Source: Bacteroidota bacterium (GTDB lineage Bacteria > Bacteroidota > Bacteroidia > Cytophagales > Cyclobacteriaceae). Taken from it: a stretch of 64,000 nucleotides of DNA. Location of the stretch: the NCBI GenBank assembly GCA_023428695.1, contig JAEYWY010000022.1:124001-188000 (forward strand), written 5' to 3'. A program made the translations under genes and the position numbers. This document shows, one piece after another, positions 15,529-24,315 of this stretch; positions within the stretch are counted from its first letter, which is position 1; each line of letters starts with the position of its first letter. The notes beneath the pieces were generated by a model. The model did not search any database, was not told the DNA's origin, and saw only the letters and a list, made by a program, of their open reading frames with translations.

Positions 15529-18500
15529 TCCAGGAGGACCTTCTTACTCACCAGTCGGGTACCAACCTTGAGCATAATGACCGCCATTCCACGCGAGACG
15601 TTTTCAACTCGTAACTCGATTTCTTTCTCGCTATTCCGAACGATACCGGGATAAACTTCCCGGCCCGCGACGTCTGTCATCCGCACGAGATCTACATGTT
15701 CAGAGGATCGGATCGTGAGGTTATCTTTGACCGGGATAGGATAAAGGTCAAGTGCAGGCATCGACTCGTCGTCATGATCGTCGAGATAGGTTTCGCGCGA
15801 CAAATTTAGCAGATCAAGTTCCTCCAGCGTCATGACCCCGCTGCGAGCGGAACTTGCCATGGCAACGCTGCCGCTGTTCACAACGCGTAGATGATCAACA
15901 TTTCCGCCGCTAAATCCGACCGCCGTGGCCCGAATCAGATTTGATCCACTGTTCAGCGTCACCGGAAGGTTAACGTATGACCAGTTGGACCACGATCCCG
16001 TCGACGGAAAACTCAGACCTTCAGCAACGGTTGATCCATTTGCCGAAATACGAAGCGGACGATTGCCCGACGTAAGTGAATAGCGGAATTGAAGTATGTA
16101 TTCCCCACCTGCGGGGACAACTACATTCCACTGCACGTAATCATTGGAAGCGTTTACATAATCAGCGAAGCCTGAACCTGTGAAACCAGCCGGCGTGAAT
16201 TTAACTACCGCTCCACTCAGCGAAGCGTTTTCCGCTTCATACACCACATCGAAAGGCGGAACTCCTTCATTGAAGGTGTACGTCGCCGAAACAACAGACG
16301 ATGGGTTATAGTCAGCCTTCATTGCGATAGCCCTGATTGTCGTTTCCTCTGCGATGTTGACAGGTGACGTATATACCAGGGAGGCTGCCGTTGGAGTGGT
16401 TCCATTAACCGTGTAATAGATGATGCTACCGGGGGTTGCCGTACTGATAGTTACATTGATCGGACTCGCGAAATTGCCCGCCGCCGGCGTAAACACAGGG
16501 TTGCTTACGGTAGGCGTTGTTGGCCCTTCCGTGAAGATCTGTAAGTGATCAAGGTTGCCACCACTGGATCCGATTGTTGTTGTTCGAATGGTGTTGGTTC
16601 CGGCATTCAACGGTACCGTCACACCAACTGTTGCCCAGTCTGTCCAAAGACCGGTGGGCGCGAATGACAACGAAGGTACAATAGTCACTCCGTTGATGGC
16701 CAGCGCTAACGGTCTGTCACGGTTTGCTCCATTGGCATACCTGAACAACAACTGGTAAGAACCGGCTGAAGGCACTACCGCTGTCCATTGAATATATGCT
16801 CCCGAATTCGACGCATAATCAACAAAGCCGGTACCGGTAAATCCGACATAATTCATTTTCACGTCGGCGCCGGAAATGCTGGCATTCTCTGCCTCAAGAA
16901 TCACGTTAAACCCAGGCTCCGGATCCGGATTCGTGTGCACGTCAAAGAAGCCGGTGACTATAGTCGAGGACTGCACTCCTTTTTTCGCAAACGCTTTTAT
17001 TGTCGTCGCTTCAGAAACGCTGATAGGCCCTCCGTACAACGTCGAGGTCGAATCAGGATCTGAACCATTCGTTGTATAATATATCAAAGCTGACGGAGTT
17101 GTTGTCGTGAGTGTGACCAACTGCGTTTCATGATACTCACCAGGAGGCGGAGAAAAGACCGGCGCTGCCACAGATGGTTCAGGTCCGGAAATATTGAACT
17201 GTCCTGTGATCACCGACGAGGAAGTCATGCCTGACTTGACGGCGAATGCCTTAATTGTCCGACTCTCCGTGAGAACAATGGGTGCAGTGTAAACCGGGGA
17301 GTCCACGGTAGGCGTAGCGTTGTTTGTAGTATAATGAATGATTGCGTCCGGAGTCGTCGTCGTAATCGTTACTGCCTGGCCGGATGAATATGTCCCGGGA
17401 GCCGGTGTAAAGACGGGTGTCGCTACAACAGGCAACGGAGGAGTTGACGACAGGATTTGCAAATGATCAAGGTTACCACCACTTGATCCGATTGTTGTTG
17501 TTCGAATTGTGTTGGTTCCTGCGTTCAACGATACCGTTGCACCAACCGTTGCCCAGTCTGTCCAAAGGCCGGTGGGGCCAAATGACAACGAAGGCACAGT
17601 AGTTACTCCGTTGACGGCCAGTGCTAACGGTCTGTCACGGTTTGCTCCATTTGCATACCTGAATAATAACTGGTAAGTACCGGATGAAGGCACCACCGCG
17701 GTCCATTGAATATATGCCCCGGAATTTGAAGCATAATCAACAAACCCGGCACCGGTGAATCCGACATAGTTCATTTTCACATCGGCGCCGGAAATGCTGG
17801 CATTCTCCGCCTCAAGAATAAGGTTAAACCCAGGTTCCGGGTCCGGATGCGTGTGCACGTCAAAGAAGCCGGTGACTATAGTCGAGGACTGTACTCCCTT
17901 TTTCGCAAACGCTTTTATCGTCGTCGCTTCGGAAAGACTGACAGGCCCTTGATACAGCGTCGACGTCGAATCGGGATCAGAACCATTCAACGTATAGTAA
18001 ATCAAAGCTGACGGAGTAGTCGTTGTGAGTGTGATCAACTGCGTCTCATGATACTCGCCTGGAGGCGGAGAAAAGACCGGCGCAGCAACAGACGGTTCCG
18101 GTCCGGGAATAGTAAACTGCCCTGTGATCACCGACGAAGGAGTCATTCCTGATTTGACAGCAAATGCCTTAATTGTCCGACTCTCCGTAAGTACAATAGG
18201 TGCCGTATAAACCGGGGACGCCTCAGTAGGCGTAGCGTTGTTGGTGGTATAATGAATCGTCGCGCCCGGAGTAGTCGTTGTTATAGTTACTTCCTGGCCG
18301 GATGAATACGCACCGGGAGCAGGTGTAAAGACTGGTGTTTGTACTTCTGGCAACGCAGGAGTTGACGATAGTATTTGCAAATGATCAATATTACCGCCGT
18401 CGGATCCGATGGTGGTAAGCCTTATCGTGTTCATGCCCGCCTGGAATGAATGCGATACATTTACGTTACTCCAATTCGTCCAGGCACCTGTCGGCGGGAA

Positions 18501-20705
18501 GCTTAAAGAGGCCTGAACAACCTGGTTGTTGATACGCAGTGCAAGAGGACGGTCCTTGTTCGATCCGTTGCCATATCGGAACCTCAACTGATGTTCACCT
18601 GCCTGTGCCACAAATACTGTCCATTCGACGTAGCCACCGGTTACGACTGAGAAATCAGCATAACCCGTTCCGGTGAAACCGCCAGAACTCCACTTGACAC
18701 TGGCTCCACTCATCGTGGCAGACTCGGCCTCGATCAGGACGGGAAGATAGTAGGCGACTAGCGTCTGATTGGATGAAGGTGTAGTAATATCGTGTTGCCG
18801 CGCGCCTCCGTCAGACCAACCCTGGAAGGTATAAACGATACCGTTCACGGTCTGCTGAGCAGGTGCTTCCACAGACCTGTGAATACCCGCGACCCCTGAA
18901 AATGAATGCGGCGATGTAATTTCGGTGCCATCAAGCAAAAGCTTCAGGCCCGGAGTGTTCGTATTCAGGGTTACATCAGACAGTATCGGAAAAACTTCAC
19001 GAAATACGGTGGTCGATTGCCCTTCGGAATCTGTTGCCGTGAGGTAGATGCGGTACCATACATCAGGAGCCGGATCGTGATTCTCAGATAACTCAAACGT
19101 ACCGCCTGAAATTCCGGAAGTCGGCGGCAATGCCGGATGGGTGTGCTCGGCGTGGTGGAAGTTAATTTCCCAGGTCAGCGCGGACGCTGGTAATTCGCCG
19201 TCTTCGGCATCCGTCGCAGATCCCGAAAAGTTGAGTACAGTTCCGGCGATGTATTTGAACCCATCTCCGGGTAGTTCGATTACAGGTTGTGGCGGAAGAT
19301 TTGAGGTTACAGTAAGAATGGCCGGACTACTGACCACCGTGCCGAGCGGATTCGTAATTACCGCGCGGAAAACTGCGCCGTTGTCGGCCAGTGTTGCACC
19401 CGTGAAGTCGTAACGAAAGCTTGTTGCTCCGGGGATGTTCACATTATTCCGTTGCCACTGATAGGATAGCGGCGCATCACCGGACGCACCAACGACAAAA
19501 ACCGCATCGCCTCCGATCGGGACCGTCTGTGAATTTGGCTGGGCGCTGATTGTGGGTTCGCCTGTGCCCGTAAACTGGATTCGCCACACTTCGGAGCAAC
19601 AGGATTGTGTGTTTGCTTCATTTGAACCGCCTGCAAGGCCACCCCTCGCCAGGTAATAAAAGCTACCGTCGTTGCCGATCGAAAATGAAATCGGACGGTT
19701 CACATTGGTAGCAAATGTCTCCAGAACCTGACCGGTGACAGGATCGAGAACCTTGATGTAGTTACCGCAGTAATCGCCAAAGAAATACTTTCCGGTGTAT
19801 TTCGAGGGGAAGGCAGGCGTTGTCGGATTATAGAAAGCTCCACCGGCAATGGAACACCCCTGTGAGTGCGGGTAAGCATAAAATGGATCCTGATAATTTG
19901 CAGGCGGGGTCTGCGTCGTTCGTGGCCCTTCAATTACAGGCCATCCGTAGTTCTTGCCAGGGAAAAGTTCATTGACCTCTTCATATAGACTCCCCCCGAC
20001 GTCATTAATAAAGACTCTTTCAGTACCTGGCTGAACCGCGGCCCGGAATGGATTCCTGAACCCGAGCGCATAGATCATGCGGTAGTTACCGCTGAGTGTG
20101 CCGTAGAATGGGTTGTCGGATGGAATTGTGCCGTCTTTATTGACCCGGAGAACTTTTCCAAGCAAACTGGAAAAGGATTGCGCATTTGCGCTGTTGCTGC
20201 CATCACCCGTAGTAATAAACAGCTTGCCCCCTTTGAAAAACATTCCGCCGCCATTGTGGATGCTTCCCGGCAGCGGATCGAGCGAAACGATCACAGTCTC
20301 ACTTCCTGCTACGGCGACGTCCCCATTGGCAGTGAATCGGCTTACGCGATTCCTGCTCTCCCCGGCACGACAATAATAAACATATATATATCCGTTGGTA
20401 GCAAAGTCAGGGTCTAAAACCAGGCTTTGCAAGCCGCGTTCGTTTCGATTATCGACATTGGCCTGCAAATCAAGGAATGGCACCGTTAGCATGACGCCGT
20501 TCTTGATTATATTGATCAGACCTTTCTTCTGGGTGACGAAAACGCGGCCGTCGGGCGCATACGTCACCGTTGTGCCATCGAGGCCTTCGGCAAGTCTCAA
20601 TTCTGCAAAACCACTGGGAAGTTCGCCGGCATAAGCCAGCATGGACAGCGATGTGAGTAGTAATACCAGCTGAACCTTTAGCCGGAGGGTAAAGTGTGCA
20701 ATCAT
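15525..20705 (-). CDS. Secreted PQQ-type sugar dehydrogenase with CBM6/35-like modules and T9SS domain
   Basis: A 1726-residue exported enzyme. Signal peptide 1-26; glucose/sorbosone dehydrogenase beta-propeller about 27-380 (GLQSLVLDPDFATNGYIYVYY, GSIHNGGGMFFKGGKLFITTGDG, GFRNPFRAAVQP); immunoglobulin-like domain about 383-470; PKD-like region about 471-655; four carbohydrate-binding modules of CBM6/35 type ending near 780, 1085, 1390 and 1610 (each ends GGNxDHLQI-like); five chitobiase-C-type (CHB_HEX) domains between them; and a T9SS sorting domain (about 1655-1726, YPIPVKDNLTIRS). Family members oxidise aldoses using PQQ, passing electrons to an acceptor. The modules would hold it on polysaccharide or the cell surface. 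Modules 1-3 recur every 918 bp. It ends in an embedded terminator. Confidence 0.9.
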   Translation of the reverse strand: MIAHFTLRLKVQLVLLLTSLSMLAYAGELPSGFAELRLAEGLDGTTVTYAPDGRVFVTQKKGLINIIKNGVMLTVPFLDLQANVDNRNERGLQSLVLDPDFATNGYIYVYYCRAGESRNRVSRFTANGDVAVAGSETVIVSLDPLPGSIHNGGGMFFKGGKLFITTGDGSNSANAQSFSSLLGKVLRVNKDGTIPSDNPFYGTLSGNYRMIYALGFRNPFRAAVQPGTERVFINDVGGSLYEEVNELFPGKNYGWPVIEGPRTTQTPPANYQDPFYAYPHSQGCSIAGGAFYNPTTPAFPSKYTGKYFFGDYCGNYIKVLDPVTGQVLETFATNVNRPISFSIGNDGSFYYLARGGLAGGSNEANTQSCCSEVWRIQFTGTGEPTISAQPNSQTVPIGGDAVFVVGASGDAPLSYQWQRNNVNIPGATSFRYDFTGATLADNGAVFRAVITNPLGTVVSSPAILTVTSNLPPQPVIELPGDGFKYIAGTVLNFSGSATDAEDGELPASALTWEINFHHAEHTHPALPPTSGISGGTFELSENHDPAPDVWYRIYLTATDSEGQSTTVFREVFPILSDVTLNTNTPGLKLLLDGTEITSPHSFSGVAGIHRSVEAPAQQTVNGIVYTFQGWSDGGARQHDITTPSSNQTLVAYYLPVLIEAESATMSGASVKWSSGGFTGTGYADFSVVTGGYVEWTVFVAQAGEHQLRFRYGNGSNKDRPLALRINNQVVQASLSFPPTGAWTNWSNVNVSHSFQAGMNTIRLTTIGSDGGNIDHLQILSSTPALPEVQTPVFTPAPGAYSSGQEVTITTTTPGATIHYTTNNATPTEASPVYTAPIVLTESRTIKAFAVKSGMTPSSVITGQFTIPGPEPSVAAPVFSPPPGEYHETQLITLTTTTPSALIYYTLNGSDPDSTSTLYQGPVSLSEATTIKAFAKKGVQSSTIVTGFFDVHTHPDPEPGFNLILEAENASISGADVKMNYVGFTGAGFVDYASNSGAYIQWTAVVPSSGTYQLLFRYANGANRDRPLALAVNGVTTVPSLSFGPTGLWTDWATVGATVSLNAGTNTIRTTTIGSSGGNLDHLQILSSTPPLPVVATPVFTPAPGTYSSGQAVTITTTTPDAIIHYTTNNATPTVDSPVYTAPIVLTESRTIKAFAVKSGMTSSSVITGQFNISGPEPSVAAPVFSPPPGEYHETQLVTLTTTTPSALIYYTTNGSDPDSTSTLYGGPISVSEATTIKAFAKKGVQSSTIVTGFFDVHTNPDPEPGFNVILEAENASISGADVKMNYVGFTGTGFVDYASNSGAYIQWTAVVPSAGSYQLLFRYANGANRDRPLALAINGVTIVPSLSFAPTGLWTDWATVGVTVPLNAGTNTIRTTTIGSSGGNLDHLQIFTEGPTTPTVSNPVFTPAAGNFASPINVTISTATPGSIIYYTVNGTTPTAASLVYTSPVNIAEETTIRAIAMKADYNPSSVVSATYTFNEGVPPFDVVYEAENASLSGAVVKFTPAGFTGSGFADYVNASNDYVQWNVVVPAGGEYILQFRYSLTSGNRPLRISANGSTVAEGLSFPSTGSWSNWSYVNLPVTLNSGSNLIRATAVGFSGGNVDHLRVVNSGSVAMASSARSGVMTLEELDLLNLSRETYLDDHDDESMPALDLYPIPVKDNLTIRSSEHVDLVRMTDVAGREVYPGIVRNSEKEIELRVENVSRGMAVIMLKVGTRLVSKKVLLD
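16551..18386 (-). repeat. In-gene tandem repeat, 918-bp period (CBM-CHB-CHB unit)
   Basis: Equivalent GATC anchor points in the carbohydrate-binding modules fall at 16547, 17465 and 18383, exactly 918 bp (306 codons) apart. Units at about 16551-17468 and 17469-18386 are highly similar by eye, with near-identical blocks of tens of bases (for example around 16625-16800 and 17543-17718), pointing to recent duplication or gene conversion. The module at the N-terminal end is more diverged. Confidence 0.85.
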
Positions 20706-20974
20706 ACAACTATAGACATTTGATTAAACCCTAATCAGTGCCACTCCCGCGTCTGATTCCACCTTCACAGGCACGATCCCCGGATGCTCAACAACGGCTT
20801 CATGATACACAACCCCCTATTTGCAGCGCATCTCACAAGGAACTTCCTGCCAATATACAGAGTTTATTGTTATTTCAACGAGAAAATTGCGGTAATACCC
20901 CAAAAAAAGGCATAGCATCACGCTGATTACACGGTAAAAACCTTGTTACCTTAGAGCTTCAAATCCGCGTGTTG

Positions 20975-22843
20975 ATGCTAAACCGTTTTCTTCGACGACT
21001 TTTTCGCTGGTTCACACGATATCAAAGAAAGAATAAAGGTCCTTCCATATATGAACTGAGAGCGCGGCTCCTGGCCATCATCGACATCGCTCACGCTACC
21101 TGTCAGACACTCATTCCGGCATTGTCCTTCACCGTTCTTGGTGTACTCATTTACGACGCGGGCTTCAACCCTTTTTATAAAACCGATCTCAACCTGTATC
21201 GTCTCTGGTACGTGCTGCTGATTTCGATCAAGACGCTACTGATCATCTTCTTCATCCTGGAATTCAAGGAAACGCGGCGTTTCCGGTCCAGATTTTTTAA
21301 CCTGCTCCTCATTCTGCTGACACACGTTGCCCAAAAAACATGCTACACGTTTCTGGATGACGTTCCGCCGGATTCGCGCGATGACTTTATTATCTCGAAG
21401 GTATTCCTGTTCGCGTGCACGTTCATCATTTTTCTCACGGAAGCATCTACGGTACTTCGTTTTATATATCGGCGTGGTCTTAATCCGGCTTTTCTGTTTC
21501 TTGGCAGCTTTTTCATGTTTATCACAATCGGAGCGCTCCTGCTGATGCTTCCCAACGCCACAACGCACGGCATACGTCCCGTCGACGCATGGTTTACGTC
21601 CGCCAGCGCCGTATGTGTAACGGGAATGCTGGTGGTCGATACTGCGACAACGTTCACCCACATAGGGAAAGCCATTCTGCTCTTTCTTATTCAACTTGGC
21701 GGTCTGGGTATAATGACCTTTGCGGGATTGTTGACCTACCTTTCCGCAGGTACAGTATCATTTCGCAATCAACTTGCGCTTAAGGACATGGTCAGTGGTC
21801 AAAATATGAGCACCGTATTCAGCATTATCGGGCGCGTGGTCATCGTCACCTTTTCTTTCGAAGCAATCGGAGCAATTGCGGTATTTAATACCCTCGATGC
21901 TAAAGCGTTTCCAAATCTCCTGGAGAGAATATTCTTCGCAGTTTTTCATTCGGTTTCGGCATTCTGCAACGCGGGATTCTCAACATTGTCGCGCGGACTT
22001 TACGAAGAGCCATTGCGTTTCAACTACAGCCTACAGATGGTACTGGCCGTTTTGGTGGTGCTCGGCGGACTTGGGTTTCCCATCGTGTTCAACATCTTCT
22101 CCTATCTGAAGAGCAAAATTATCAAGCTGTTTAATAAGATCACAGGCAATCCCGACGAGGAAAACTACAGCCACATTTTCTCCACGACGAGCAAACTTGC
22201 TCTCATGACTACCGCGATCCTGCTGGTTTTCGGTTTTACAACATATTTTCTGTTTGAACTGAACTACACATTAAAAGAACACAGTACCTGGGGTAAAATA
22301 GTCACGTCGATTTTCGGATCGGTCACGCCGCGATCGGCAGGATTTAACACCGTAGACATTACGATGCTTTCATTGCCAACGATCATGGTTTATCTGCTGC
22401 TCATGTGGATCGGTGCCTCGCCCGGTTCGACAGGCGGGGGAATAAAAACAACGGTTATCGCAGTGGCATTTCTTAACGTAAGAAGTGTGATACTGGGAAA
22501 GGACCGTACGGAATTTTCCCGCGTTCAAATCGGTGAGAATACCATTCATCGCGCATTTGCAATAATGGTGCTCTCCCTGTTAATCATCGGATTGACCGTG
22601 TTATTCCTTGCCGTAAATGAGCCCGACAAGCAACTGTTCGCGCTCGCCTTTGAAGGATTTTCAGCATTTAGTATGGTGGGACTGACTCTCGGTGTAACTC
22701 CCGACCTGTCGATTAGCAGCAAACTCATGCTTTCTATAGTCATGCTGATCGGACGTGTTGGTACCCTGACCGTCTTCTTTGCTTTCGTAACACCGGCGAA
22801 AGAATTATTTTATCGATACCCAAAAGACGAAATTTCCCTTTAA
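20975..22843 (+). CDS. TrkH/KtrB-type potassium uptake channel subunit
   Basis: A 622-residue inner-membrane protein of the SKT superfamily that carries K+ (sometimes Na+-coupled) into the cell. The ATG at 20975 is preferred; GTG and TTG codons just upstream are also in frame. Four pore loops are visible, each with the selectivity-filter glycine: SASAVCVTGM, SVSAFCNAGFS, SVTPRSAGFN and FSAFSMVGLTLG. The N-terminal 180 residues add an extra set of helices before the SKT core, as in long Bacteroidota forms. It is followed after 18 bp by the KtrA/TrkA regulatory gene, so the two form one system. Confidence 0.93.
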   Translation: MLNRFLRRLFRWFTRYQRKNKGPSIYELRARLLAIIDIAHATCQTLIPALSFTVLGVLIYDAGFNPFYKTDLNLYRLWYVLLISIKTLLIIFFILEFKETRRFRSRFFNLLLILLTHVAQKTCYTFLDDVPPDSRDDFIISKVFLFACTFIIFLTEASTVLRFIYRRGLNPAFLFLGSFFMFITIGALLLMLPNATTHGIRPVDAWFTSASAVCVTGMLVVDTATTFTHIGKAILLFLIQLGGLGIMTFAGLLTYLSAGTVSFRNQLALKDMVSGQNMSTVFSIIGRVVIVTFSFEAIGAIAVFNTLDAKAFPNLLERIFFAVFHSVSAFCNAGFSTLSRGLYEEPLRFNYSLQMVLAVLVVLGGLGFPIVFNIFSYLKSKIIKLFNKITGNPDEENYSHIFSTTSKLALMTTAILLVFGFTTYFLFELNYTLKEHSTWGKIVTSIFGSVTPRSAGFNTVDITMLSLPTIMVYLLLMWIGASPGSTGGGIKTTVIAVAFLNVRSVILGKDRTEFSRVQIGENTIHRAFAIMVLSLLIIGLTVLFLAVNEPDKQLFALAFEGFSAFSMVGLTLGVTPDLSISSKLMLSIVMLIGRVGTLTVFFAFVTPAKELFYRYPKDEISL

Positions 22844-22861
22844 ACTCCTAAACATCGACAT

Positions 22862-23545
22862 ATGAAATTCATTGTGTTCGGACTCGGAAACTATGGTTCA
22901 GCACTCTCGCAAAAGCTTATTTCTCTTGGTCACGAGGTGATTGGCGTCGATACCAAGATGGAACTTGTTGAGAAGTTCAAGAACGATCTCACCCATACAA
23001 TCGCACTCGACGCCGGCAGTCCTGACGCAGTGAAATCTTTGCCCATGCGCGACGTCGATGCAGTCGTGAACGCAATTGGCGAAAACGAGGGTGCGAACAT
23101 AATGCTCACCGCAGTACTCAAACAACTGTCGGTGAACCGCATAATCTGCCGTGTAATCAGTCCGTTGCAGCGAACAGTACTTGAAGCCATGGACATCCAG
23201 GAGTTCGTGTATCCGGAAGCTGACTCCGCCGAACGCCTGGCTTATAAACTTGACCTGAAAGATGTGACGGAATCATACAAAATCAGCGATAAATACAAAA
23301 TCATTGAAGTCGTGCTTCCCGAACGTTACATTGATCAGCAAGTCGCCAATGTTGATTTTGTAGGCAAGTACAACATTCAGCTTGTCACTATAATACGATT
23401 CGTCGAACAGAAAAATCTTCTCGGCACAGTGGGACACACAAAACATGTGGTTGGAATATTAAGACCCGATACGGTCTTTCGTCGCGGCGACCGGTTGCTT
23501 TTGTTCGGTGAGGTTGGAGAACTTGAAGACTTCATCGAGGAATAA
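22862..23545 (+). CDS. KtrA/TrkA-type potassium channel regulatory subunit
   Basis: A 227-residue cytoplasmic RCK protein that gates the adjacent TrkH/KtrB channel. An N-terminal Rossmann domain begins MKFIVFGLGNYGSALSQKL (GxGxxG-type nucleotide-binding loop) with the acidic residue in VIGVDT; the C-terminal half (about 140-227) is a TrkA-C domain ending FRRGDRLLLFGEVGELEDF. It binds NAD(H) or ATP/ADP in known homologues. It follows the channel gene and converges on the DUF72 gene with 8 bp between stops. Confidence 0.93.
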   Translation: MKFIVFGLGNYGSALSQKLISLGHEVIGVDTKMELVEKFKNDLTHTIALDAGSPDAVKSLPMRDVDAVVNAIGENEGANIMLTAVLKQLSVNRIICRVISPLQRTVLEAMDIQEFVYPEADSAERLAYKLDLKDVTESYKISDKYKIIEVVLPERYIDQQVANVDFVGKYNIQLVTIIRFVEQKNLLGTVGHTKHVVGILRPDTVFRRGDRLLLFGEVGELEDFIEE

Positions 23546-23553
23546 CATCAGCA

Positions 23554-24288
23554 TTACTTTTCAGACTGCGATTCCACGATACGCCGAAGCGTTATTGCAT
23601 TGGACACTGCTGCCACATCTATGTCGTTGTTGAAGTACGCATATGCTTCTCTGATGTCTTTCATATTGGTTATCGTTGTGAATACTGAACGAAGTTTTCG
23701 CGACGTGTAGGCAGATCGATAGAGCTCTGGAACGCCATGGAAGCGATAGTAAGCTGTTTTGGCGGTACCCATAATATCATCCGGAAGTTCAGGGTGACTG
23801 ATCCCGCAAAACGTCACTCCATGTTCACGAAGGATTCCGGCGGTCTCATCATTCCACCACGTATCATGGCGGAATTCAAGTACGTTCGTAAAAGCGGGAT
23901 CAAGAACCTGTAAAATTCGATCGAGATTTTCAGGCGTGAACTTCGTTTGGGGATGAAGCTGAAAGAGTATCGGACCAAGTTTGTCGGCAAGATTTGTCGA
24001 AACGAGATCGTAGAAAGACTTTACAACATCGCTAACGTTGTGAAATCGTCTGAAGTGTGTGACAAGTCGTGGCGCCTTTACAGCAAAGCGAAATCTTCGC
24101 GGGCTTCGTTGATGCCAGCCGCGAAATATTTTTGGTTGTGGTGTGCGATAAAACGTAACATTCAATTCAACGGTGTTAAAGAAACTGCAGTAATACTCGA
24201 ACCACTTTCCCTGAGGCATATCCTGCGGATAAAATTTTTCTTTCCACCTTTTGTAGTAAAATCCTGAGCACCTGATCCACCATGTCAT
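23554..24288 (-). CDS. DUF72 (YecE-like) family protein
   Basis: A 244-residue cytoplasmic protein with the DUF72 TIM-barrel-like pattern: an N-terminal IRCSGFYYKRWKEKFYP block, YYCSFFNTVELNVTFYRTP, FRFAVKAPRLVTHFRRF, LGPILFQLHP and VLEFRHDTWWND. Biochemical role of the family is not established. Its start is 27 bp downstream of the histidine kinase stop, so it is probably in the same transcript as the two-component pair. Confidence 0.9.
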   Translation of the reverse strand: MTWWIRCSGFYYKRWKEKFYPQDMPQGKWFEYYCSFFNTVELNVTFYRTPQPKIFRGWHQRSPRRFRFAVKAPRLVTHFRRFHNVSDVVKSFYDLVSTNLADKLGPILFQLHPQTKFTPENLDRILQVLDPAFTNVLEFRHDTWWNDETAGILREHGVTFCGISHPELPDDIMGTAKTAYYRFHGVPELYRSAYTSRKLRSVFTTITNMKDIREAYAYFNNDIDVAAVSNAITLRRIVESQSEK

Positions 24289-24315
24289 GATGGTATGGTT
24301 GAAAAAGCTGTGCCG

